In this document: positions 54,904 through 62,247 of the stretch, piece by piece | Position numbering within the stretch: the stretch's first letter is position 1 | How the letters are laid out: each line of letters begins with the position of its first letter | Assembly: GCA_902786965.1 (NCBI GenBank) | Contig: CADAEJ010000001.1 | Location: 1 to 64,000, forward strand | Reading direction: 5' to 3' | Length of the DNA stretch: 64,000 nucleotides | From: an uncultured Ruminococcus sp. | GTDB lineage: Bacteria > Bacillota > Clostridia > Oscillospirales > Ruminococcaceae | Notes under the pieces: model-generated | What the model was told of the DNA's origin: nothing | The model's input: only the letters and a program-made list of their open reading frames with translations | The model's database searches: none | Made by a program: the position numbers and the translations under genes

Positions 54904-55698
54904 TCAATTATTCTTTCCAAACTGCAGATCGTTGAGTGTGCTCTTTGGAATAACTGGCTCAAACGATCCGGTATTGAGTATCTTATCAACTCTTGCAGCC
55001 TCGGTTTCAGCAGCTGCATTTGCTGCGTTATCAGCTACAGGAGCAGCATCTTTCTCTTCCTCTGCCGGCTTTGAAACAGCTGGCTCTGCCTCTTTCGGAA
55101 CATAGTTGCCATTCTCATCAAAAGACGACTCATACTCGTCAAGTTCTTCCTCAGTCATTGTCGGAAGATCCATAACGAGCTGGATCTGCTCCTTATAAAG
55201 CTCGATAAGATTTGCCTTGAAATATGTAACATCAGCCTGAAGCTGCTTGTATCTTGCAAGCTCATCCTCATAAGCAGCTCTGATGGTATTTATCTTCTTT
55301 TCGGTAACAGCTGTATTATCTCTTATAAGCTGTGCGCACTTTTCCTTGTGCTCGGTAACGATCCTCTCGCACTCAGCAGCACTCTGCTCAGCAAGACGCA
55401 TCTGCTCGCTCTTTGCACCGTCAACCATTTCTTTTGACTGCTGCTTTGCATCATTGATTATCTTGCGAGCTTCTTTCTGCGCATTTACAAGAGCATCAGT
55501 AATAGCATCCTTATCAGCAAGCAGTTCATTTACTTTCTCGACCAGCTTTTCGATCTTTGCATCTTTCTCCTGGTTCTCTTTTACAAGTGCAGCATAATCA
55601 TCAGCCACATCATGCAGATAATCAGAAACCTCATCAGTGCTATAACCGCTTTTCTGTACACTGAAGCCTTTGTTTCTGATATTGTTTGGATTAAACAT
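54904..55698 (-). CDS. divIVA: DivIVA family cell division/polarity protein
   Basis: A 264-residue DivIVA, a coiled-coil protein that binds strongly curved membrane at the poles and septum. The membrane-binding N-terminus is NIRNKGFSVQKSGYSTDEVSDYL, followed by a long coiled coil (about residues 25-165) and an acidic, alanine-rich tail ending in the TGSFEPVIPKSTLNDLQFG stretch. The ATG at 55698 with GGAGG upstream is used rather than an upstream extension of 21 residues. Last gene of the ylmH-divIVA unit before a terminator. Confidence 0.94.
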   Translation of the reverse strand: MFNPNNIRNKGFSVQKSGYSTDEVSDYLHDVADDYAALVKENQEKDAKIEKLVEKVNELLADKDAITDALVNAQKEARKIINDAKQQSKEMVDGAKSEQMRLAEQSAAECERIVTEHKEKCAQLIRDNTAVTEKKINTIRAAYEDELARYKQLQADVTYFKANLIELYKEQIQLVMDLPTMTEEELDEYESSFDENGNYVPKEAEPAVSKPAEEEKDAAPVADNAANAAAETEAARVDKILNTGSFEPVIPKSTLNDLQFGKNN

Positions 55699-55711
55699 AA
55701 CAAGTACCCTC

Positions 55712-56494
55712 CTAAATGAATTTACACAACGTAACGTGTATCCTCTCTTTTTTTGATACACCGTTTATAGACTTTAAAACAAACTTACCATGACCTTTTA
55801 CTGAAAAAACATCAGATTCATTCAAAATTGTATCAGCCTTATAGATTATCATATGATTTACGCTTATACCAAGCTGTCTGATAAGCGAAGCAGTTTTTTC
55901 TCTTGAAATACGCAAAGCAAAGCTGACGATGCAATCTGCACGCAGTGATGCAACTGTGCCGTCGAGTTCAGACATCTGAACATTCGGGACAACGCTTTGG
56001 TCAAAAGCGTACTGCGATTTAACACCGACTCTGCCGATCTTGCTGATCTCGTATACAACTCTGTCCGAGATCTTGTCTGTGACAAGCACATTAGTACTGC
56101 CCTCGCCTACAATTATATCGCCCACACAATATCTTTCGATTTGCAGGCTCATAAGCGCGCCGAGAAAATCTCTGTGAGACAGTTTATCTGTTTTACGGTA
56201 AGTAAAGTTAACAGACCTGATCGGAAAGGAACTATTATCAGATCCACTTTCAGAAGGGAAAAAGCCTATGATCTTTCTTTCGGCTGTTTCATAACCGCCC
56301 CAAAGAGTATAATTATCAAGCTTTTCCGAAGCAAGCACCTGCTTACAAAGCTCCTGCTGTCTTTCATCAAGAAAGAACGTGAACCTGTTCACATACTTTT
56401 CCTGTGCATTCTGCGCCATTTCAACGATATGGCACAAAAGCAGTCTGTCTTGTTCAGTTATATTATTAAGGAAAGAAAACCTCTTTGGGTTCAT
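55712..56494 (-). CDS. ylmH: YlmH family RNA-binding protein (S4 domain)
   Basis: A 260-residue member of the YlmH family: an N-terminal part with the DERQQELC segment, a central domain with YRKTDKLSHRDFLGALMSL that is typical for the group, and a C-terminal S4 RNA-binding domain (about residues 183-245). YlmH proteins have been connected with ribosome rescue in Bacillus and with division cluster conservation. It starts 2 bases after sepF and precedes divIVA by 13 bases. Confidence 0.92.
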   Translation of the reverse strand: MNPKRFSFLNNITEQDRLLLCHIVEMAQNAQEKYVNRFTFFLDERQQELCKQVLASEKLDNYTLWGGYETAERKIIGFFPSESGSDNSSFPIRSVNFTYRKTDKLSHRDFLGALMSLQIERYCVGDIIVGEGSTNVLVTDKISDRVVYEISKIGRVGVKSQYAFDQSVVPNVQMSELDGTVASLRADCIVSFALRISREKTASLIRQLGISVNHMIIYKADTILNESDVFSVKGHGKFVLKSINGVSKKERIHVTLCKFI

Positions 56495-56496
56495 TA

Positions 56497-56955
56497 TCAG
56501 AAGTTGTAACCGTTCTTCTCAAGCTCCTGAGCAATATCAGCACCGCCGTAAGCAACTACCTCAGGAAGAATAGCAAAGGTCTTTGCAGCGATAAGCTTCA
56601 TAGTGCCTCTGTTAGCATAGGAAACGCCTGAAAGGAAGTCAACGATCCTTGTTCCTACATCATTGCTTACAGTTTCGAGGTTAAGGATAACCGTCTTCTG
56701 TGCATTTATCTCATCACCGATAGACTTAACTTCCTGGAAAGTCTTTGGTCTGGCAAGAACGAGCTGCATAACTGCTGCTGGCTTTCTGTCATATGTAGGT
56801 GTCTGTACCGGTGCCTGATTATACTCAACGCTGTTACTATCTCTGAACATTTCTCTGTCCTCCTGAACTTCATTATTCTCCGGATGTGCCTGATAGATTT
56901 CCGGCTCTTCATCTTCACCGATGAAAAAGTTTTTAAAACCTGAAACTATTCCCAT
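56497..56955 (-). CDS. sepF: Cell division protein SepF
   Basis: A 152-residue SepF, which anchors FtsZ at the membrane in Gram-positive bacteria. It has the N-terminal amphipathic start MGIVSGFKNFF, a disordered linker (residues 15-65), and the SepF domain with VLARPKTFQEVKSIGDEI, TVILNLETV and RIVDFLSGVSYA. The ATG at 56955 with GGAGG upstream is used. Placed between yggS and ylmH, as in the ylmEFH order of Firmicutes; ylmG is not between sepF and ylmH here. Confidence 0.95.
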   Translation of the reverse strand: MGIVSGFKNFFIGEDEEPEIYQAHPENNEVQEDREMFRDSNSVEYNQAPVQTPTYDRKPAAVMQLVLARPKTFQEVKSIGDEINAQKTVILNLETVSNDVGTRIVDFLSGVSYANRGTMKLIAAKTFAILPEVVAYGGADIAQELEKNGYNF

Positions 56956-56959
56956 GGTT

Positions 56960-57679
56960 TTAACCTCCAAAATATTTTCTTGCTCCAAAGAGCTTTGTTC
57001 CTATTCTGACAAGATTCGAGCCATGCTTGATCGCAAGCTCATAATCTCCCGACATTCCCATCGAAAGAATGTCCATTTCAACATTTTTAAGTTTCATCTC
57101 ACCAATCCTTAGGTACAGTTCATGCATTTTTTCAAATACATCTTCACCGCACCCTATCGGCGGGATCGCCATAAGACCTTTGATATGCACATTTTCAAAT
57201 TCAGAAATGCTTTTTACAAGTTCGGTACAATCGTTAAAAGCAACACCGCTTTTGGTGATCTCATCACCGATATTGACCTCAACAAGCACATCCATAGTCT
57301 TATTATTCTTGACCGCGAGCCTGTTTATCTCACCGGCAAGCTTAACGCTGTCAACAGACTGGATAAGCGAAACATCATTAATGATATATTTTACTTTATT
57401 AGTTTGCAAATGACCTATGAAATGCACCTGTGCAGACTTATCGTACATATCTTTTTTTGATATGAACTCCTGGACCCTGTTTTCGCCAAGCAGCTTTATG
57501 CCTTGCTGTATGGCAAAATTGATCTTCTCCGGCTCTACTGTTTTGGTAACAGCCATGATCTGAACATTTTCGCCTGAACGTGCATACTTATCTTTTGCAT
57601 TCTCTACATTATAGCATATTTCTTTATAATTTTCAAGGATATATTGAAAATTAGAAGAACTAATTTCAAGAGGACTCAT
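56960..57679 (-). CDS. YggS family pyridoxal phosphate homeostasis protein (YlmE)
   Basis: A 239-residue PLP-binding protein of the YggS/YlmE/PROSC family. The PLP lysine is in the IMAVTKTVEPEKI stretch near residue 37, followed by LLGENRVQEF and VHFIGHLQTNK (conserved), and the SMGMSGDYELAIKHGS motif at the C-terminus. It has a TIM-barrel fold, controls free PLP and is not an enzyme in the usual sense. The start chosen is ATG 57679, which overlaps the end of the HlyD-like gene by 14 bases. First gene of the yggS-sepF-ylmH-divIVA order. Confidence 0.95.
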   Translation of the reverse strand: MSPLEISSSNFQYILENYKEICYNVENAKDKYARSGENVQIMAVTKTVEPEKINFAIQQGIKLLGENRVQEFISKKDMYDKSAQVHFIGHLQTNKVKYIINDVSLIQSVDSVKLAGEINRLAVKNNKTMDVLVEVNIGDEITKSGVAFNDCTELVKSISEFENVHIKGLMAIPPIGCGEDVFEKMHELYLRIGEMKLKNVEMDILSMGMSGDYELAIKHGSNLVRIGTKLFGARKYFGG

Positions 57680-58931
57680 CTTTTCTCTCTTCCCCTTTAC
57701 TATCAGGATTTTCTGAACTATCTTTGTCATCAGAAGTGCTTGAAACGTCCTCTGCTCTTACATTTTCAAGCAAGATCTGATCGTACAGCAGAAGATAGCG
57801 CTGATCGTCGGTATTCTTGGAAAGCACGAAATCATCGCCCTCGTAGATTACATCGATCTTTTTAAAGGTTATATCCTTTCCGAGAATAACATAAACGCCC
57901 TTCTGATCACCATTGAAACGTATTGCTTTTCTTGGCACTCTTACACCTGTAAACTCATCAAAGACGATCATACTTGATGCGATCCTTGTTGATGCAAGCT
58001 CCTCATCAAGCTTATCACAGCTCATAACTACAAGTATCTTACCGTCATCACTGTTCTTGACAGAGTCTACATATACGTCATAAGTGTTTTTGGATGCGCT
58101 CATAGCAAGTTTAAGGTATCCGCCCTCAACGACGCGCTTGTCTGCATCCATAACGCCGACTATCTTGCACGAATAGCCGTCATATATCTTTCCGACTGCG
58201 TTTTTGGGCTTCTGCGGAGTAGCTTTGACTATCTCATTGACCTGCTGTGCAGTAATGGAATCGATCTTATCAATAGACAGCTGGTTTTCATATCCATCAG
58301 CAGATGAAACAAAATAACCGGTTTTAGTCGCCTTGATAGTATCCTTTATACCTGCCGAAGCAGCCGCTTGCTTGTTACGCTCATTTGTAAGCGCAGATAC
58401 TCTGCTGTTATAATCACTTTCAGACTTTGTAACAACATCATAGATGTTCATTGACAACAAAAGCTCGCTTTTGTCATCACCGATCTGAGTATAATCGCCT
58501 CGCGCTATACGGCTCAGCATCTGACGGTATTCGCCATCTATACGGTTTTTGAGGATCTCAGGCTGAACAAAATTTGTAGTGCCGGGATTCTGTGCCTTAT
58601 CCAGCTTCGCAAGTTCAGCGTCAAGCTGCTGTACTTTACGCTTGGCAATGATCTGATCTTCGCTGTCATAGACCTCTGCTACAGCATCATCAGCCTTGAC
58701 TTTGCTTCCGTCTTCAAACAAATAGTCAATAACACCGCTGCCGCTGTAATTGATAACTGTTTCATTGCGGACTACAACACCATCAAAAGATATATTCTCA
58801 TTGATTGTTGACAACACAGCTTCTTCTGTATCATGCTTTTCATTAACGAAATAGTACAGCTGACTGCCGAGCATTGTGACCATAAGAACGCCAAGAAGCG
58901 CCGCAATTATCTTTACGGTCAAAGAATTCAT
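57666..58931 (-). CDS. HlyD-like membrane adaptor protein, role unknown
   Basis: A 421-residue protein with one N-terminal membrane segment (about residues 8-28), a lipoyl/barrel-sandwich half (INENISFDGVVVRNETV ... SGVIDYLFEDGSKVKADDAVAEV, about 42-92), a helical middle, the second sandwich half (ATKTGYFVSSADGYE, about 205) and a Ser/Asp/Glu-rich tail. This is the layout of HlyD/MFP adaptors, which join transporters to the cell envelope. No ABC or RND partner lies nearby. It sits between hfq and yggS-sepF, so a division or envelope role is a fair guess. The ATG has AAAGGACAGG upstream. Confidence 0.8.
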   Translation of the reverse strand: MNSLTVKIIAALLGVLMVTMLGSQLYYFVNEKHDTEEAVLSTINENISFDGVVVRNETVINYSGSGVIDYLFEDGSKVKADDAVAEVYDSEDQIIAKRKVQQLDAELAKLDKAQNPGTTNFVQPEILKNRIDGEYRQMLSRIARGDYTQIGDDKSELLLSMNIYDVVTKSESDYNSRVSALTNERNKQAAASAGIKDTIKATKTGYFVSSADGYENQLSIDKIDSITAQQVNEIVKATPQKPKNAVGKIYDGYSCKIVGVMDADKRVVEGGYLKLAMSASKNTYDVYVDSVKNSDDGKILVVMSCDKLDEELASTRIASSMIVFDEFTGVRVPRKAIRFNGDQKGVYVILGKDITFKKIDVIYEGDDFVLSKNTDDQRYLLLYDQILLENVRAEDVSSTSDDKDSSENPDSKGEERKDESS

Positions 58932-58950
58932 TTTACCTGTCCTTTATTGA

Positions 58951-59190
58951 TTACTCTGCGTTATTATCCTGTTCCTGGATGCTGATTGGTCTTGAGGGCG
59001 AAATTGTTGAGATCGCATGCTTATACACGATATTCTGCTTACCCTCACAGTCAAGAATTACGATAAAGCTGTCAAATCCCTTAACGATACCCTTAAACTG
59101 ATAACCGTTCATAAGGAATATAGTAACACAAACCTTTTCCTTTCTTGCCTGATTCAAGAATACGTCCTGCAGATTGATGTTTTTAGTCAT
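58951..59190 (-). CDS. hfq: RNA chaperone Hfq
   Basis: A 79-residue Hfq with the Sm1 region ([19 protein letters not shown] to [18 protein letters not shown]) and the Sm2 motif VYKHAISTI (usually YKHAIST). It forms hexameric rings that bind small RNAs and A-rich mRNA. The rim arginine patch is weak (ARKEK), as in Gram-positive Hfq. AAAGGGGTG precedes the ATG. Between miaA and the HlyD-like gene, in the conserved mutS-mutL-miaA-hfq order. Confidence 0.96.
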   Translation of the reverse strand: MTKNINLQDVFLNQARKEKVCVTIFLMNGYQFKGIVKGFDSFIVILDCEGKQNIVYKHAISTISPSRPISIQEQDNNAE

Positions 59191-59243
59191 TTTAATGCAC
59201 CCCTTTATTATCTGTCACTAATTGGCAGTACGAATATAACTGC

Positions 59244-60200
59244 TCAAAATATATTATAGCACATAATTTCCGTTTTGGCTACAATTTTTTCGATATTTTT
59301 TAGAATTTTTTCAAAACTGTCGAATTCGTCGATATTTACCCAGTTGACTCCGTTCAGCTTTCTAAACCAAGTCAGCTGTCTTTTGGCGTAATGACGCGAT
59401 TCCAGCTTTATCTTATCCACACACTCTTCAAGAGAGCACTCACCTTTGAAGTAAGGGATAAGCTCCTTGAAACCTATTGCCTGATGTGCTGTTTTAAGCC
59501 CGCCGCTGTCATAGACTTCCCTACATTCTTGAACAAGACCTTTTTGGAGCATAACATCAACGCGCTGATTTATCCTGTTATACAGAAAATCCCTGTCTGC
59601 GCCGGTCAGTCCGATAATGCAGGCGTTATATGCAGATTCTTCCGTCCTGCTGTTAATTTTATGCTGTGAGAGCTTAACACCTGTAAGTTCATATACTTCA
59701 AGGGCTCTTATAACTCTTGGTAGATTATTCTCGTGAACATTTTGAGCTGTCTCGGGATCAACCTGTGCAAGTCTTTCCCACAAAGCGTGATTTCCAAGTT
59801 CTTTCGCCTCACGAGAAAGCCTTTCACGGATAGTGTCATCACTGCCGGTATCATCAAATCTGACATTTTCAACAAGCGATGAGATATAAAGACCCGTTCC
59901 GCCGCATAAAACAGGCATCTTATTTCTCGAATGGATATCATTGATCGTTTCCTTAGCCATTTTAACATAATCGGCAACGCTGAATGATTTATCGGGTTCA
60001 AGAAAGTCTATCAAGTGGTGAGGTATGCCCTGCATCTCGCTTTTATCGGGTTTTGCGGTCGCTATGTTCAAACCCTTGTATATCTGCATCGAATCTGCTG
60101 ATACTACTTCTCCGTTATACCTTTTAGCAAGCTCGACCGAGACCGCTGTTTTACCTGAGGCGGTCGGACCGCAAACAACTATCAAAGGTATCTTGTTCAC
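59244..60200 (-). CDS. miaA: tRNA dimethylallyltransferase
   Basis: MiaA adds a dimethylallyl group to A37 of tRNAs that read codons starting with U. The protein has the P-loop CGPTASGKTAVSVEL near residue 10, DSMQIYKGLNIATAKP, HHLIDFLEP, CGGTGLY and the RRQLTW-like YAKRQLTWFRK near the C-terminus. I chose the GTG at 60200 (318 residues) because AAGGGTGG lies 5 to 9 bases before it; a GTG three codons upstream has its ribosome binding site too close. It follows mutL by about 18 bases. Confidence 0.95.
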   Translation of the reverse strand: MNKIPLIVVCGPTASGKTAVSVELAKRYNGEVVSADSMQIYKGLNIATAKPDKSEMQGIPHHLIDFLEPDKSFSVADYVKMAKETINDIHSRNKMPVLCGGTGLYISSLVENVRFDDTGSDDTIRERLSREAKELGNHALWERLAQVDPETAQNVHENNLPRVIRALEVYELTGVKLSQHKINSRTEESAYNACIIGLTGADRDFLYNRINQRVDVMLQKGLVQECREVYDSGGLKTAHQAIGFKELIPYFKGECSLEECVDKIKLESRHYAKRQLTWFRKLNGVNWVNIDEFDSFEKILKNIEKIVAKTEIMCYNIF

Positions 60201-60218
60201 TTCCGCCACCCTTTCAAA

Positions 60219-62228
60219 TCATACTATACGTCTGAACTGTTTTTCAATATCACGCTTTGAAAGCTTGATAAGGACAGGTCTGCCGTGCGGACAATACCTG
60301 ATATCGTCGTTATCATAAACTCTGTCAAGAAGCGCCTGAAGCTCAACAATGCTTGTTTTATCGTGCGCTTTGATAGCCGCTTTACATGCAAGCGAGTGAT
60401 AAAGATCATCAAACAGCTCTATCTGCGGATCAAGCTTGTTGGCAATAAAGTTTTTAGCAAGGTCACTTATCACCTCACTTGGATTTTCATCTCCAAGTAT
60501 AATCGGCACACCCTTGACTGCAACTGTCGGCGCAACATCAGGCTCGATCTCAAAGCCAAGCTCTCTTATCCTCTCAACGTTCTGCGAAAGTGCATCGTAC
60601 TCGTCATACGATAGCACGACCATAACAGGTTCAAGCAGCATCTGAGGTTCAAGCTGGTTTTTATCGTCCTTTATTCTTTCAAAAATATATCTTTCGTGTG
60701 CTGCGTGCTTGTCCATAAGGATCATTTCATCGCCGCACTGAGCTACCACAAATGTTCTGAAAAGCTCGCCAATTACAACAGGCTTCGGCTTTTCGGCAGT
60801 ATCGTCAACAATTATTGCAGTTTCTTGCTTTTTCTCAAAGCTGTTGTCAGCGATGTATTTGAATGTTTGCTCGCCCTCATCTTCATCAGGCAGAGGCATT
60901 TCACTGACAAACTTATTTATTTCCTCGACCGTAAACTTTTCGGGCTGCCTTGCAGGCTCCGGTTTGATTGAAGCAGCTTGTGCAGCAGGATATGCTGCCG
61001 GCTGTACAGGTACTGGCTGCTGTTCCGATGCAGAGGGTTGCACCGAAGTATAGCTTGGTGCAGCAGGTGCGTGAACTGCTGCAGGCTGCTCGGGGGCAGC
61101 GTTGTTTTGAGGTGCCTGCGGCGGCAAATTGCTTTCCTGCGATGCAAATCGCAGCTGAACGCCGTTGTCAACAGGCACATTATATAGCTGTTTATCGGTG
61201 AAATTTCGTTTGCTCTCAAATTTTATCTCATTGGGTTTATCGTTCTTCAGAAGTGCATCTTTGACAGCAAAATAAACCGCCTCGTGCATAAGGCTTTCAT
61301 TTGAAAAACGAACCTGTATTTTCGTCGGGTGTACATTGACATCAACAGTATTAGGCGCAATATCGATATAAAGCACACACGCAGGGAATTTGCCGACCAT
61401 TATCTGATTACGGTAGGCATCTTCAAGAGCGCACGAACAAGCAAGCGATTTTATATACCTGCTGTTGACAAAAAAATTCTGAAATTTTCGATTCGTCTTT
61501 GATTCAAGAGGTCTGACGGTATAGCCGCTTATGTGTATGCCTTTCCACGTGTAATCCACAGGAACGAGCGACTGCGCAAATTCTCTGCCAAAAACAGAAT
61601 AAACAGCCGTATAGGTCTTACCGTCACCTGCGGAGAGCAGTTCTACCTTGTTGTCCCTGATAAACTTGAATGATATTTCAGGGTGTGAAAGCGTTAGTTT
61701 TGTAACGATTTCCGCAACATAGTTCCCCTCGGTAGTATCTTTTTTCAAGAATTTGAGCCGAGCAGGGATATTATAAAAAAGATCCTTTACAACAAAAGTT
61801 GTTCCATCGGGACAGCCGCTTTGCTCATTGAGCTTTTCTTCGCCGCCCTCGATAATATAATTGCTTCCGTAATCATCATCGACTCTCTTTGTCAACACAT
61901 TGACCTTTGCAACTGCGCAGATAGAAGCCAGTGCCTCTCCGCGGAAACCGAGAGTCAGGATTTTTTCAAGATCATTCTTGTCGGATATCTTGCTTGTAGC
62001 GTGACGCAAAAAAGCAGTTGGCAGATCCTCTGCGGCAATTCCTTTACCGTTATCGGTCACACGAAGATATGTCCTGCCTCCGTTTTTTATCTCAACGGTA
62101 ATAACGCTTGCACCTGCATCAACAGCATTTTCAAGCAGTTCTTTTACTACCGCAGATGGTCTGTCTATGACCTCTCCGGCAGCAATAAGCTCAGATACCT
62201 CCTTGCTCAGAACTTTGATCTCAGACAT
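60219..62228 (-). CDS. mutL: DNA mismatch repair protein MutL
   Basis: A 669-residue MutL. The N-terminal GHKL ATPase has ELLENAVDAGAS, DNGKGI and GFRGEALASI; a Pro/Ala/Gln-rich linker spans about residues 365-425. The C-terminal endonuclease domain has DKHAAHERYIFE, matching DQHA(x)2E(x)4E except that Gln is Lys, and the CPHGRPVLIKL metal-site motif. So a nicking MutL as in bacteria without MutH. The ATG at 62228 has AAAGGA 6 bases upstream. It follows mutS by about 20 bases. Confidence 0.97.
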   Translation of the reverse strand: MSEIKVLSKEVSELIAAGEVIDRPSAVVKELLENAVDAGASVITVEIKNGGRTYLRVTDNGKGIAAEDLPTAFLRHATSKISDKNDLEKILTLGFRGEALASICAVAKVNVLTKRVDDDYGSNYIIEGGEEKLNEQSGCPDGTTFVVKDLFYNIPARLKFLKKDTTEGNYVAEIVTKLTLSHPEISFKFIRDNKVELLSAGDGKTYTAVYSVFGREFAQSLVPVDYTWKGIHISGYTVRPLESKTNRKFQNFFVNSRYIKSLACSCALEDAYRNQIMVGKFPACVLYIDIAPNTVDVNVHPTKIQVRFSNESLMHEAVYFAVKDALLKNDKPNEIKFESKRNFTDKQLYNVPVDNGVQLRFASQESNLPPQAPQNNAAPEQPAAVHAPAAPSYTSVQPSASEQQPVPVQPAAYPAAQAASIKPEPARQPEKFTVEEINKFVSEMPLPDEDEGEQTFKYIADNSFEKKQETAIIVDDTAEKPKPVVIGELFRTFVVAQCGDEMILMDKHAAHERYIFERIKDDKNQLEPQMLLEPVMVVLSYDEYDALSQNVERIRELGFEIEPDVAPTVAVKGVPIILGDENPSEVISDLAKNFIANKLDPQIELFDDLYHSLACKAAIKAHDKTSIVELQALLDRVYDNDDIRYCPHGRPVLIKLSKRDIEKQFRRIV

Positions 62229-62247
62229 TTTCATTCCTTTCTAAGTC

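Noticed and set aside
60917..61219. Several overlapping open frames in the MutL linker region on both strands
   Set aside because: They arise from the low-complexity GC-richer linker; no family resemblance.
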